Shown: positions 1 through 8,853, numbered from the stretch's first letter. The stretch is DNA of 64,000 bases from Bacteroidota bacterium (GCA_026391455.1 JAPLEH010000010.1:124001-188000), one strand, 5' to 3'. The notes: generated by a model from the letters alone, not told the origin. Program-made: numbers and translations.

Positions 1-84
1 CCCGCCTTCGAAGCTGTATTCTTTGTCGCAACTGAAATTGATCAGCATCGACAGGAACAGGATAAATAGCATTAAGGTCCGCAT
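1..84 (-). CDS. Partial lipoprotein, N-terminus only
   Basis: Only the first 28 codons are inside the window; the gene continues off the left edge. Read on the minus strand from an ATG at 84, the peptide starts MRTLMLFILFLSML and reaches a lipobox (NFSC) followed by DKEYSFEGG. This is a short basic N-terminus, a hydrophobic core and a lipid-modified cysteine, so the product should be an envelope lipoprotein. The acidic and aromatic stretch after the cysteine resembles uncharacterised Chitinophagaceae lipoproteins, but nothing of the mature domain is visible and no function can be given. It is transcribed away from paaG. Confidence 0.65.
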   Translation of the reverse strand, partial: MRTLMLFILFLSMLINFSCDKEYSFEGG

Positions 85-186
85 AACATGTATTACCGGC
101 TTTCACACCCCTTGGGTTGCCTCAGGTCGGGTAATCTTTAAAGCTACTATTTTTTATGATAATGGCTGAACAGCCCCGACGCTCCA

Positions 187-215
187 ATTGTATTGTATAT
201 TGTTTTGTAAGTTTG
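187..215 (+). promoter_or_regulatory. Bacteroidota-type promoter for paaG
   Basis: A perfect TAnnTTTG -7 box (TAAGTTTG, 208-215) lies about 16 bases before the paaG ATG. An ATTG -33-like element at 187-190 is 17 bases upstream of it. This matches the known Bacteroidota sigma-ABfrA pattern. It has not been tested. Confidence 0.5.
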
Positions 216-231
216 TTCATAAATCAACGGC

Positions 232-1005
232 ATGCCTTCTATTATTTTTGAAATCAGTAATTCCATTGGATATATTACCCTGAACCGTCCTGAAAAATTC
301 AATTCATTCAACCGGGAAATGGCCCTGCTGCTGCAATCGCATTTAGATGAATGTAAAGAGGATCGGGTGCGGGCTGTATATATTACCGGAGCCGGTAAAG
401 CCTTTTGTGCCGGGCAGGATCTTGCTGAGGTAACTGACCCCGAAGGGCCGGGTATGCAGCGGATATTGAATGAGCATTATAATCCCATTGTGTCAAGAAT
501 ACGGGCTTTGGAAAAACCGGTGGTGGCGGCGGTGAACGGGGTGGCCGCTGGTGCAGGAGCCAATATTGCTTTGTGCTGCGATGTGGTGGTGGCGGCAGCT
601 TCGTCTTCTTTCATTCAGGCCTTTTCAAAGATCGGACTCATTCCGGACAGCGGAGGCACGCATACTTTACCACGGCTGATCGGCTGGCAAAAAGCGTCTG
701 CATTGATGATGCTGGGCGATAAAGTACCGGCTGCAGAAGCAGAAAGGATCGGCATGATCTATAAAGTACTCGCCGATGAAGATTTTTCCGATTCATCGAA
801 AAAGATTGCTGAAACGCTCGCCATCATGCCAACAAAGGGATTGGCTTATACCAAGCAGTTGCTGAACATGTCATTCAATGCATCATTTACAGAACAAATT
901 CATGATGAAGATATCATTCAGCAAAAGGCCGCACAAACTGTGGATTTTAAAGAAGGGGTACAGGCTTTCCTCGAAAAAAGAACTCCGGTCTTTTCTGGTA
1001 AATAA
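232..1005 (+). CDS. paaG: 2-(1,2-epoxy-1,2-dihydrophenyl)acetyl-CoA isomerase (PaaG), crotonase family
   Basis: A 257-residue crotonase-fold enzyme of normal family length. The CoA-binding/oxyanion segment AFCAGQDL is near residues 57-64, followed by the second oxyanion stretch VNGVAAGAGAN (101-111). The IPDSGG motif, with Asp139, matches the catalytic aspartate context of PaaG rather than the Glu pair of ordinary enoyl-CoA hydratases. In phenylacetate degradation PaaG converts the ring 1,2-epoxide of phenylacetyl-CoA to an oxepin. The next genes encode PaaI- and PaaY-like proteins, which supports this assignment over a generic beta-oxidation hydratase. The oxygenase and ring-opening genes are not in the window, so whether the whole pathway exists cannot be judged here. 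A promoter-like element sits immediately upstream. Confidence 0.85.
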   Translation: MPSIIFEISNSIGYITLNRPEKFNSFNREMALLLQSHLDECKEDRVRAVYITGAGKAFCAGQDLAEVTDPEGPGMQRILNEHYNPIVSRIRALEKPVVAAVNGVAAGAGANIALCCDVVVAAASSSFIQAFSKIGLIPDSGGTHTLPRLIGWQKASALMMLGDKVPAAEAERIGMIYKVLADEDFSDSSKKIAETLAIMPTKGLAYTKQLLNMSFNASFTEQIHDEDIIQQKAAQTVDFKEGVQAFLEKRTPVFSGK

Positions 1006-1119
1006 TGAAGGTATGAATGGGTAGCCATTATGACTTTATTGACTGAAAGGATCTGGCCGATGAAACAATAGCTACCAGCATTTTTAATTTTTATTTTTTC
1101 ATTTTTCATTCATTAACAT

Positions 1120-1548
1120 ATGTCAGAAAACGCAGATCAGCTTGCCGGCCAGGTAGTGGCACATATGATGCAGCACGACCAGTTCAGTCAATGGCTGGGA
1201 ATTGAGGTATTATCCGTTGCCGAAGGGCACAGTAAAATCAAAATGACCGTACGAAGTGAAATGGTGAATGGCTTTGGCATTGTGCATGGCGGTATTGCCT
1301 TTTCGCTGGCCGACAGTGCATTTGCCTTTGCCTGTAATAACCGGAATGTGCTTTCTGTAGCGCTCGACACTTCCATCAATTTTATCAAACCTGTACACGT
1401 GAATGATGTGCTGGTGGCAGAGGCGAAAGAACTCCACAATGGAAAATCCACGGGCCTTTATCATATTACCATCACCAATCAGCGGGATCATGAAGTGGCC
1501 GTATTCAAAGGACTTTGCTACCGTACGGATAAATCGCTTATACCCTGA
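1120..1548 (+). CDS. paaI: PaaI-type hotdog-fold acyl-CoA thioesterase
   Basis: A 142-residue single hotdog domain. The signature is NGFGIVHGGIAFSLADSAFAFA (split here as positions 50-71): Asn50, His56-Gly-Gly, and Asp65, which corresponds to the catalytic Asp of PaaI thioesterases. PaaI hydrolyses ring-hydroxylated phenylacetyl-CoA and similar dead-end thioesters, releasing CoA. It lies 114 bases after paaG and 25 before the PaaY-like gene on the same strand, the usual paa neighbourhood, so it is probably part of one transcript. A general housekeeping acyl-CoA thioesterase would look similar; the gene context favours PaaI. Confidence 0.85.
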   Translation: MSENADQLAGQVVAHMMQHDQFSQWLGIEVLSVAEGHSKIKMTVRSEMVNGFGIVHGGIAFSLADSAFAFACNNRNVLSVALDTSINFIKPVHVNDVLVAEAKELHNGKSTGLYHITITNQRDHEVAVFKGLCYRTDKSLIP

Positions 1549-1573
1549 TCGGGCTTTACCTTAATCATACGTT

Positions 1574-2161
1574 ATGATCTACCGGTTCAACGATATTATT
1601 CCTGTAGTACATGAAAGTTCATTTGTACATCCCCAGGCTGCCGTAACGGGAAATGTAATCATTGGCAGGGATTGTTATATTGGTCCGGGGGCTGCCCTGC
1701 GCGGCGATTGGGGCCAGATCATACTCGAAGACGGGTGCAATGTACAGGAGAATTGCACGGTGCATATGTTTCCCGGTGTGACCGTATTACTGAAAGCCGG
1801 TGCACATATCGGTCACGGCGCTATTATTCACGGTGCCACCATTGGAAAAAATTGTCTCATTGGGATGAACAGTGTGATCATGGACAATGTGGAATTAGGG
1901 GATGAATGTATTGTAGGCGCACTTACTTTCATAAAAGAAAAAAGCAATATCCCGGCACGAAGCCTGGTGGTGGGCAACCCCGGAAAGATCATCAAAGATG
2001 TAAGCGATGAAATGATCGCATGGAAAACAAAAGGCACGGCACTATACCAGGCATTACCGGCCGAATTGCATGAATCGCTACAGGCCTGCGAACCATTGCG
2101 GGAAAGAACGGATGTACATACTCAGGGTCAGATGATTTATAAACCATTTAAAGAAAGATAA
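1574..2161 (+). CDS. paaY: PaaY-like hexapeptide-repeat (gamma-carbonic anhydrase fold) protein
   Basis: A 195-residue left-handed beta-helix protein with repeated [LIV]GxxxxI hexapeptides (residues about 20-150). The histidine pattern (VHMFPG, then HIGHGAIIHG near 76-92) fits the zinc site of gamma-carbonic anhydrase-like proteins. A C-terminal helix follows VVGNPGKIIKD. In paa operons PaaY is a thioesterase acting on inhibitory CoA esters, with the gamma-CA fold. The closely spaced paaG-paaI neighbours make PaaY the best reading; the alternative is a family member with another small-molecule role. The ATG at 1574 comes 25 bases after the paaI stop. Confidence 0.75.
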   Translation: MIYRFNDIIPVVHESSFVHPQAAVTGNVIIGRDCYIGPGAALRGDWGQIILEDGCNVQENCTVHMFPGVTVLLKAGAHIGHGAIIHGATIGKNCLIGMNSVIMDNVELGDECIVGALTFIKEKSNIPARSLVVGNPGKIIKDVSDEMIAWKTKGTALYQALPAELHESLQACEPLRERTDVHTQGQMIYKPFKER

Positions 2162-2503
2162 CCGGGACGTAAACTGTATTATTTCAACAGATAGCCGATT
2201 TTATCGTAAGAAAAAATACTTAGCGACGTTTAAGTAAATTTTATTAATTCGCTCTCTCACAGCATTTAACGAACGTAATAAAAAAATATACGTTTAAAAG
2301 CTTTCTTTGTACTACCGCTGTCAGTATTTTTACTCATCGAAATACAAATTTTCAGTATTTCTACTGTCAGTAAGATAACCTTATCCAACCTTCCTTCCAA
2401 AGACTACCCGTATTTCCTCCATCCTCCTGATGACCGTATCATCCTTTTTCCTTCTGGAACCACCTGTTTCGTTTTTTTTATTGTCACCATAAAACCTTGA
2501 GCT
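2162..2503 (+). other. Intergenic leader, no gene seen
   Basis: This AT-rich 342-base spacer has no convincing ORF. It contains an imperfect repeat of GTCAGTA..TTTACT-like segments around 2320-2375 and a long pyrimidine-rich stretch before the ATG at 2504. It probably holds the promoter and 5' leader of the next gene, but no clear TAnnTTTG box was found. Confidence 0.5.
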
Positions 2504-4942
2504 ATGAACATTTCTACACGTTTCCTCAGCGTATTGCTATGCGCTGTATTTTTCTCTGCAACTTTACATGCACAAATTCTTCAACGCGGTACGGCGACGA
2601 ATGCCACCACCACCAATGCAACACTTTCGATTAATAAGCCCACCGGCGTAGTAGCGGGTGATGTGCTGATTGTGAATATTGCACAGGCTGGTCCCAGCGG
2701 GGGCAACGTTTTATCCAACCCCACATCATCCGGATGGACCCTCGTAGCAGGATCTGATCTGGCTGGTGGCACACGCCGTTGGGGTGCGGTATTATACAAA
2801 GTAGCCGGAGCTTCTGAACCGGCAAGTTATAGTTTCACGCTCGATGCAGATGGCAACAGCGGAGCCGGTAGTATTGTTGCTTTTTCCGGTGTGGATGCCA
2901 CCGGCGGATTTTTAGTTGGTGGTGGAGCAGGCGGCCCCTTTGATGTGGCTCCCGGAAGCCTTACCGTAAGCAATGCCACTACAGCCAGTGCATCTGCTAT
3001 TACTACTGCTACGGCCAATGCAGCCGTTATCATGTTTGCACAGGAAGCAGGAAGTGGCAGTACCAATACCACTTTCAGTTCCTGGACCATCGGCGGTTCC
3101 ATCAGCCCATTCAATGAATTGTACGACAATGGTACAACAAGCGGAGATGATGCGGCTGTGGGTGCGGCATGGGGCATCAAAGCAAGCCCCGGCAGTACCG
3201 GCAGCGGATCCGTATCCCTCAATCCCGACGACAGAAGCGGAGCGATCATACTTGCCTTAAAAGTAACACCGCCGCCGCCTGCTGTAACATTAAGCCCTTC
3301 TGCCACACAAAGTATTGCAGTGGGTGGTTCGGTAAACTTTACTGCTACTGCGCTTAACTATACCGGCAGCGGAAATTATACTTTTACCTGGACAGCCGCT
3401 GGCGCTACTATACCCGGATCCAACCCGAATAGTATTGCTGGTTCTACCGATACCAAATCACTTACATTCCCCACAGCAGGAACGTATACCGTAAGTGTAA
3501 CCATTGCCCGCACTGGCAGCAGCACCCTTACTACCAGTACCACTACGGTGAATGTATACAATGCACCTGCAGCACCCAATCTCTGGGCCACCTCTTCTGA
3601 TGGTAACCAGGTGTCTACCTTTAGTGTAACCAATGGTGTATACTTTGCCGGCCCCACTAATTTATTCGATCCTTTCCCATCCTCTACGGAAACCACCGCA
3701 GCACTGGGAAGAAATGATAAGCCCAGTGCCGCACTCGGATTCTTCTATTGGATGCCCAACGATGGCGCCGGTGGTGTAATGAATCTGTATGCAGCCAATT
3801 CTACCGGTGGCAGCCGCACACTGATCGGTACGCTGGATGTAAACGGATCCAGTACCAACAACCTGGGTTTTGTTCGCCTGGGTATGGGCCCTGATGGTAC
3901 CGGTTGGATACTCGCCGGTGATGGAACCACTTTGTATCTTGCCAAATTCACTTCGAATGGCGTAAACCCTGTAACCATTACGCTGGAAGATGCCAGTGTG
4001 GCCCTGGTGGGCGGCACAGCCGGTACCTTCCAAAATGGTGATATCTGTGTATCCGGAACCGGTAATCTCTATGCACTTGCCAATGACGGAAGCGGCGTAA
4101 CCCAAATATTTACCGGATTCCCCAGTGGTAGCAGCACCACCCTTACCAAGAAGTGGGACCTGGTGGATGCCAGCAACGCTCCGTTCACTGGTACAGTAAA
4201 TGGCGTGGCTTTTGACCTGCTGGGATCATTATATATTTCTACCGGTACCGGTCTTTACTTTATAGATCAAACCACTGCCAACAGCACCGCCGCAACAGTG
4301 GCCTGCTCACTGGTATTTGCGGTAACAGGTCTGCAGGACCTTGCCTCCAATGTATTCCCCACGAATACCACCCTGCCCCTGCACCTGATCAGTTTCAGCG
4401 GCAGCTATCGTAACAATAGCGCCACCCTGAACTGGGAAGCAGAGAACCTGCAAAACTTCAGTCATTTTGAACTGGAGAGAAGCAGTAATGGTACCAATTA
4501 CAGTTCCATTGCCTCGAAGCAACCGGCCGGCGATCCTGCTGTACGCAGTGCTTATCAATATGCAGATGACCTGAATGCAGTGAGTGGTAAATCATTCTAC
4601 TATCGCCTTAAAATGGTGGATAATGATGGCAAGTTCACCTACAGTAATATCATTCTCATTCGTAAAGAAGATAAAGCGATCTCTGATCTGCGCATCAACC
4701 CCAATCCGATCATTTCGGGTACGGCCACTACGGTACGGTTCGATGCCAGTGCCCGCGCCCAGATAGAATTCAGGGTGGTGGATCTGAATGGCCGTATCGT
4801 ACTTACGCAGCGTAACAATGTAACCGAAGGCACCAACAGTGTAGCATTGCTCAACCTGGAACGCTTACAGCCGGGCATGTATGTACTGCAAATGCTGAAT
4901 GGCAACGAGAAGCAGACGGTTAAATTCAATATTGCCCGCTAA
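2504..4942 (+). CDS. Large secreted T9SS cargo protein with PKD/Ig-like domain
   Basis: An 812-residue exported protein. The signal peptide ends near residue 23 (SATLHA|Q). Residues 25-255 form a Thr/Ser/Gly-rich beta domain. A PKD/Ig-like domain follows at about 260-350, starting after a PPPP hinge and ending with the STTTVNVYN strand. Residues 355-615 are a propeller-like region with WATSSDGNQVSTF and GNLYALANDGSG repeats. Next is an FN3-like segment with LNWEAENLQNFSHFELERSSNG (residues about 640-660) of the kind that often precedes T9SS tails. The last ~85 residues (INPNPI ... LQPGMYVLQM ... VKFNIAR) are a type A sorting domain. The product should cross the outer membrane through T9SS and be released or attached to the surface. 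Function is unknown; no catalytic residues were recognised. A strong terminator follows. Confidence 0.85.
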   Translation: MNISTRFLSVLLCAVFFSATLHAQILQRGTATNATTTNATLSINKPTGVVAGDVLIVNIAQAGPSGGNVLSNPTSSGWTLVAGSDLAGGTRRWGAVLYKVAGASEPASYSFTLDADGNSGAGSIVAFSGVDATGGFLVGGGAGGPFDVAPGSLTVSNATTASASAITTATANAAVIMFAQEAGSGSTNTTFSSWTIGGSISPFNELYDNGTTSGDDAAVGAAWGIKASPGSTGSGSVSLNPDDRSGAIILALKVTPPPPAVTLSPSATQSIAVGGSVNFTATALNYTGSGNYTFTWTAAGATIPGSNPNSIAGSTDTKSLTFPTAGTYTVSVTIARTGSSTLTTSTTTVNVYNAPAAPNLWATSSDGNQVSTFSVTNGVYFAGPTNLFDPFPSSTETTAALGRNDKPSAALGFFYWMPNDGAGGVMNLYAANSTGGSRTLIGTLDVNGSSTNNLGFVRLGMGPDGTGWILAGDGTTLYLAKFTSNGVNPVTITLEDASVALVGGTAGTFQNGDICVSGTGNLYALANDGSGVTQIFTGFPSGSSTTLTKKWDLVDASNAPFTGTVNGVAFDLLGSLYISTGTGLYFIDQTTANSTAATVACSLVFAVTGLQDLASNVFPTNTTLPLHLISFSGSYRNNSATLNWEAENLQNFSHFELERSSNGTNYSSIASKQPAGDPAVRSAYQYADDLNAVSGKSFYYRLKMVDNDGKFTYSNIILIRKEDKAISDLRINPNPIISGTATTVRFDASARAQIEFRVVDLNGRIVLTQRNNVTEGTNSVALLNLERLQPGMYVLQMLNGNEKQTVKFNIAR

Positions 4943-4956
4943 TCATTTTTTTATAC

Positions 4957-4985
4957 GGAGCCCCCTGCAGGGGCTCCTTTTTTTA
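4957..4985 (+). terminator. Rho-independent terminator
   Basis: GGAGCCCC and GGGGCTCC form a perfect 8-bp stem with a 5-base loop, followed by a T-run. It lies 15 bases after the stop of the T9SS protein gene. Confidence 0.9.
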
Positions 4986-5048
4986 CCCCTTTTTAATGAG
5001 ACAGTGGTATGTTAAATACCATTTTATGCTCAGGGTTTTATACCTTAC

Positions 5049-5079
5049 CCCTCTGCTTTTTCAGGCGGAGGGTTTTTTT
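5049..5079 (+). terminator. Second, tandem terminator-like hairpin
   Basis: CCCTCTGC pairs with GCGGAGGG (one G-T pair) and is followed by TTTTTTT. It lies about 90 bases downstream of the first terminator with no gene between, so it looks like a backup terminator. Confidence 0.6.
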
Positions 5080-5235
5080 ATCCAAATCGGTGGCCGCTCG
5101 CCTGTCAATTGTTTACAAAGTGAAAACCGGCTTCTGCCCGTTCATTCTTACCATTCATAAATCCTTTTTGCCGGTACTTTGGAAAATTCGTATCTTAATA
5201 CTTCGTTTTTTAGTTAACCTCAAAAATCCTTGTGT

Positions 5236-6489
5236 ATGAGAAAAAGTTTACCCTTTGTATCACTATTTACCGGCACGCTTTTCATTTCTGCGCTGGCGTC
5301 CGGCCAGCAATCAGCCCGTATAGCCTGGGCCACTACCGATGTGCAGCAGCAAAATGGCAATTGGGTTTACCTGCGCCAGTTGAATATGGACAATGGCCAG
5401 TTCAGCGATATTCTCCTGAACGGTGCGGCAGATAAACAGACCCCCTATGATGCGGCCACTAAAAAACCCATCGAAGTACTGGATCCTAAAATTGCAGACC
5501 GCGGCTATAATCCTTTACCGGCCTTCAACAGTGGTGTGGCAGCGCTGGCATTGGATAAAAAGAATAATCGTCTCTGGTTCACCCCCATGTTCATTGATCA
5601 GCTCCGCTATATTGATCTGAAGACCATGAAAGTGTATTATGTTACCGATCAAACCCTCACCGGCATAACGCAAAAGTCATCTGACCAGGGCAATATCGTA
5701 ACACGGATGGTGATCGCTTCCGATGGTAAAGGCTATGCTATGACCAACGACGCCACGCATCTGTTGCAATTCAGCACTGGTAAGAATATCTCCATTACGG
5801 ATCTGGGTACCATTGTGGATGATCCTGCTAACAAAGGAATTTCCATTCATAATTCCTGCAGCAGCTTCGGTGGCGATATCATTGCGGATGATGATGGCAA
5901 TCTGTTTGTATTCTCTGCCCGCAATCATGTATTCAAGATCAACACAGAAACTAAAGTGGCCACTCATCTGGGCAGCATTTCGGGCCTTCCCGGCGGATTT
6001 ACTGTAAATGGCGCTGCGGTAACACCCGACAATAAGGTTATCGTTGCCAGTGCGATGGAGGCTACAACTTATTTCTATGTAGATATGAAATCACTGGCTG
6101 CCACGCCTTATGCCATTCAGGGTACGGTTTGGCATAGTTCCGATCTGGCCAGCAGCAACCTGCTGAAATCAGGTAAAGGTGGCGCAACCGTAACGGATGT
6201 GATCGGTCGCAATACTCCATTAGCAAACGATCATATCAGCATTTATCCAAACCCGGTTACTAATAATCAGTTTGCGGTGCAATTTAACCAACTGGAGGCC
6301 GGCAATTACACCATCATCGTAACAGATGTAATGGGCCGTCAGATTATTCAGCAGCAGGTAAGCCTTTCGGGCGATAATCAGACACAACTGATCCGCCTGA
6401 ATGCAGCCACCAGCCGCGGGGTGTATCTGGTAAAAGTGATGGATCAAAGCAGTAAATCGATCTATAGCACTAAAGTGATACTGCAATAA
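5236..6489 (+). CDS. Secreted propeller-like protein with T9SS type A sorting domain
   Basis: A 417-residue protein from the ATG at 5236; a TTG two codons upstream is less likely. Signal peptide MRKSLPFVSLFTGTLFISALASG. The mature part has repeated blades such as NNRLWFTPM, GKGYAMTNDATHLLQF and GNLFVFSARNHVFKI, suggesting a beta-propeller of about 300 residues. The last ~80 residues (ISIYPNPV ... DVMGRQII ... RGVYLVKVMD) are a T9SS sorting domain. No catalytic motif was recognised, so the role is unknown. It follows the larger T9SS cargo gene in the same direction but is separated by two terminators, so it probably has its own promoter. Confidence 0.85.
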   Translation: MRKSLPFVSLFTGTLFISALASGQQSARIAWATTDVQQQNGNWVYLRQLNMDNGQFSDILLNGAADKQTPYDAATKKPIEVLDPKIADRGYNPLPAFNSGVAALALDKKNNRLWFTPMFIDQLRYIDLKTMKVYYVTDQTLTGITQKSSDQGNIVTRMVIASDGKGYAMTNDATHLLQFSTGKNISITDLGTIVDDPANKGISIHNSCSSFGGDIIADDDGNLFVFSARNHVFKINTETKVATHLGSISGLPGGFTVNGAAVTPDNKVIVASAMEATTYFYVDMKSLAATPYAIQGTVWHSSDLASSNLLKSGKGGATVTDVIGRNTPLANDHISIYPNPVTNNQFAVQFNQLEAGNYTIIVTDVMGRQIIQQQVSLSGDNQTQLIRLNAATSRGVYLVKVMDQSSKSIYSTKVILQ

Positions 6490-6517
6490 TCGCAAGACAA
6501 ATAATTCCTATACAAAA

Positions 6518-6549
6518 GGGCTGTTCCAATAACCGGAACAGCCCTTTTT
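6518..6549 (+). terminator. Rho-independent terminator
   Basis: A 10-bp perfect stem (GGGCTGTTCC / GGAACAGCCC) with a 7-base loop and a T5 tail, 28 bases after the preceding stop codon. Confidence 0.92.
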
Positions 6550-6604
6550 CTTTCTCAGTCATGTATTCTCGGTCAATTGTATTTATTCGTGGCATTCCTG
6601 CCGG

Positions 6605-6682
6605 CAGGTGTGTTCATCGGTGGCTTAAAACTGGCACGCAGAGGTATTGAGCTTTAGGAGAAATACCGCCTTCGGCTGTATC
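6605..6682 (+). repeat. Dispersed repeat A, copy 1
   Basis: A 78-base segment beginning GCAGGTGTGTTCATC and ending GGCTGTATCA. It is about 90% identical to 6868-6946. Confidence 0.85.
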
Positions 6683-6795
6683 ATTCCAGCGGCAATCACA
6701 TTCCTTGCCTAAGGCTTACCTGTCGGTAGACATGCAACTGTATTATTTGTATTTAATTGTACTGATTAGTGCTATTCGAGTAATTAGTGGCCTAC

Positions 6796-6838
6796 CCTCG
6801 CCGAAGGTTTACCTGCCGACAGGAAGGCGATTGTATTC
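6796..6838 (+). repeat. Dispersed repeat B, copy 1 (43 bp exact)
   Basis: Starts CCTCGCCGAAGG and ends GATTGTATTC. It is identical over 43 bases to 7040-7082 and contains the internal inverted motif CCTGCCGACAGG. Confidence 0.9.
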
Positions 6839-6867
6839 ATTTGTGTCTATCTCCCGCATGCGGCGGG

Positions 6868-6946
6868 ACAGGTGTGTTCATCTGCGGCTTAAAAATGGCA
6901 CGCAGAGGTATTGAGCTTGGGAGAAATACCGCCTTGGGCTGTATCA
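6868..6946 (+). repeat. Dispersed repeat A, copy 2
   Basis: Second copy of the 78-79 base module, preceded directly by the hairpin CCCGCATGCGGCGGG. Confidence 0.85.
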
Positions 6947-7039
6947 GGCTATGTACAGCAAATGTATTATTCGCATTCAACTGTATTCATTCGTGGCATT
7001 AGTGTCATTTCCCGCTGAGGCGGGACAGGCTGTGGCCAA

Positions 7040-7082
7040 CCTCGCCGAAGGTTTACCTGCCGACAGGAAGGCGATTGTATTC
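7040..7082 (+). repeat. Dispersed repeat B, copy 2 (43 bp exact)
   Basis: Exact 43-base copy of 6796-6838. It is also preceded by a CCCGC..GCGGG hairpin remnant (about 7010-7025). Confidence 0.9.
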
Positions 7083-7180
7083 GTCTTTATTAATCTGTGC
7101 TCATCTGTGTTCATCTGTGGCTCCACTCGCTGCGAAGCAGCCCAATTTTATTGTACATTAGTGTCCTCAACCCACTGCTT

Positions 7181-8524
7181 ATGACCATTCGCCATTTCCT
7201 GCTGATCGCATCATCTGTATTCATTTTCATCTCCTGCTCCAAAAAAGGAGGTACCGACAATCCGCCCAATACACCCGTGCCAGGTTGTGCAAGCAACAAT
7301 GCACCGGCCAATGGTGCATTCATTACCACCTCCACGGTTACGCTCAGTTGGTCGGCAGTAAGCGGTGCCAGTAGTTATGATATTTATCTCGGGGCATCGT
7401 CCACTCCCACTAGCGTAATCGCCAATGCTACCGGCACCAGTTATACCTATACCCTGCCCACGTTTGCCAGCAGCCAAACATTGTATTGGTATGTACAGCC
7501 GAAGAATGCTTCGGGTGGGGCTACCGGTTGTGCCACATCGGTCACATCATTTGTCGTAACGTATATTCAATCACCTGCGCCCTTTGGATATTATGTCGTG
7601 GGATATTTTCCGTCGTATCGCAACCTGGCCGATGTACCGGATGTAAAATTCCGGATGACCAATGTGGTGGTATATGCATTTTACGGAGTCAACAGCAGCG
7701 GCACCTTATCGGCACCATCTGGTCCCGCGGCCACATTGTCGGCGGTAACAGCCAAAGCACGGGCCAACAATGCAAAAGTATTTTTAGGTATCAATGATGG
7801 AAGCGGTGATGGCAAAACTAATTTTAAAAATATGGCAGCATCGGCTACCGGCCGCACCAATTTTATCCGGGAGGTGATGAATGTAGTGCGGGCCAGCAAT
7901 GTGGATGGAGTGGATATGGACTGGGAATTTCCCAGTACCAGCGATGGAACAGATGTAACATTTACTGCGCTGATAAAAGAACTCTCTGATTCATTGCACC
8001 GGGATGGGCGATATTATTTATCGGCCGCCATTACAGCCGGTAAATATATTGGTGGCTTCCGCGATGCCATCCGCAATGAAATATTCCCCTATGTTGATTT
8101 TTTCAACATCATGGCTTACGATGACTTTAATACTACTGTGCCGTATCGCCAGCACAGCGATTATACACTGGCCACCGTATGTCTCAACTACTGGCTTACT
8201 ACCCGCGGTATGCCTGCTTCCAAATGTGTACTCGGTTTGCCTGCCTATGGCCGGCCATCCGGCATTACACAAACCGGTACGGTACTTACTTATAAAACCA
8301 TACTGGCACAGGGCGGTAATCCGCAATCGGATTCAGCTATCGTAACGGCAGGAGGATTTACCAACTACACCATTTATTACAACGGACAATACACGGTAAA
8401 ACGCAAAGCCATGCTGGCCAAACAGATTGCTAACGGCGTTATGTTCTGGGAAAAATGGCAGGATGCCGCTGATGGTAACTCACTGCTCAAAGCGGCCTGC
8501 GATACGGTAGGGAGAGCGTATTGA
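7181..8524 (+). CDS. GH18 chitinase-like lipoprotein
   Basis: A 447-residue protein from the ATG at 7181. The reading frame extends upstream into repeats, but only this start gives a proper lipoprotein signal (lipobox FISC, Cys19). Residues about 35-125 are an FN3/Ig-like domain (TVTLSWSAVSGASSYDIYLG). From about 133 a GH18 TIM barrel follows: GYYVVGYFPSYRN, then the catalytic DxxDxDxE motif as DGVDMDWE (242-249, Glu249 the acid), NIMAYDD, and a final VMFWEKWQD. The family hydrolyses beta-1,4-GlcNAc links in chitin or related glycans. The lipid anchor suggests a cell-bound enzyme, possibly on the outer surface. It is not next to SusC/SusD genes. Endo-beta-N-acetylglucosaminidase activity is a possible alternative. 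Confidence 0.88.
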   Translation: MTIRHFLLIASSVFIFISCSKKGGTDNPPNTPVPGCASNNAPANGAFITTSTVTLSWSAVSGASSYDIYLGASSTPTSVIANATGTSYTYTLPTFASSQTLYWYVQPKNASGGATGCATSVTSFVVTYIQSPAPFGYYVVGYFPSYRNLADVPDVKFRMTNVVVYAFYGVNSSGTLSAPSGPAATLSAVTAKARANNAKVFLGINDGSGDGKTNFKNMAASATGRTNFIREVMNVVRASNVDGVDMDWEFPSTSDGTDVTFTALIKELSDSLHRDGRYYLSAAITAGKYIGGFRDAIRNEIFPYVDFFNIMAYDDFNTTVPYRQHSDYTLATVCLNYWLTTRGMPASKCVLGLPAYGRPSGITQTGTVLTYKTILAQGGNPQSDSAIVTAGGFTNYTIYYNGQYTVKRKAMLAKQIANGVMFWEKWQDAADGNSLLKAACDTVGRAY

Positions 8525-8593
8525 GGAATCATTTCATTCAATGAATGAATAACAGGATTAAGGAAATCATTTTCAGGGCGTGCCCCTGCGGGT

Positions 8594-8654
8594 CGGGCTT
8601 TCCGCTGCAAGTCCTCGTCACTCGTGCCTCGTGCCTGCGGGCTTTCCGCTGCAA
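8594..8654 (+). repeat. 17-bp direct repeat pair
   Basis: CGGGCTTTCCGCTGCAA occurs at 8594-8610 and again at 8638-8654, within a GC-rich stretch between the chitinase-like gene and the hairpin-rich spacer. Confidence 0.85.
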
Positions 8655-8710
8655 TCCCTCACGCATGACAAAGAAAAAGTAGAAATGGAATAAGCAGATG
8701 TGTAACCGGG

Positions 8711-8768
8711 CAAAAAAAGGGGGAGATTTCCGGGATCGTCCGTGAGCGGTAACCCCTGTCAATCTCCC
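8711..8768 (-). terminator. Structured minus-strand terminator hairpin
   Basis: On the minus strand GGGAGATT (8761-8768) pairs with AATCTCCC (8721-8728). Between them lies a smaller CCG-CTCA-CGG hairpin. The outer stem is followed by CCTTTTTTTG. No annotated minus-strand gene ends here, so the terminator implies an unrecognised minus-strand transcript (see findings). Confidence 0.6.
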
Positions 8769-8778
8769 TATGTTACTG

Positions 8779-8853
8779 TTATGAAGTAAGTCGTTCTAAT
8801 ATCGGGAAACGGTATCTGTGTTCATTGGGATGGTCTGGCTTGTAATAGGACAT
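8779..8853 (-). CDS. Possible 24-residue peptide, or part of a small RNA
   Basis: An ATG-to-TAA frame on the minus strand encodes MSYYKPDHPNEHRYRFPILE and four further residues. A -33/-7-like promoter (ATTG, 20-base spacer, TACCTTTA) overlaps the ATG, so transcription from it would begin after the start codon. That argues for a non-coding RNA running to the terminator at 8711-8768 instead. Either reading is tentative. Confidence 0.2.
   Translation of the reverse strand: MSYYKPDHPNEHRYRFPILERLTS

Larger units (their letters stand above)
6550..7180 (+). other. Repeat-rich spacer without a gene
   Basis: A 631-base spacer built from shuffled copies of a few modules: repeat A, repeat B, a CCCGC..GCGGG hairpin seen at about 6852-6867 and 7010-7025, and several short ATTCATTCGTGGCATT-like pieces. 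Apparent ORFs here have no protein-like composition. The promoter of the downstream chitinase-like gene must lie at its right end. Confidence 0.7.

Noticed and set aside
5009-5239. A 76-codon frame between the two T9SS genes
   Set aside because: It spans a terminator-like hairpin, reads through the leader of the next gene and has no protein-like pattern.
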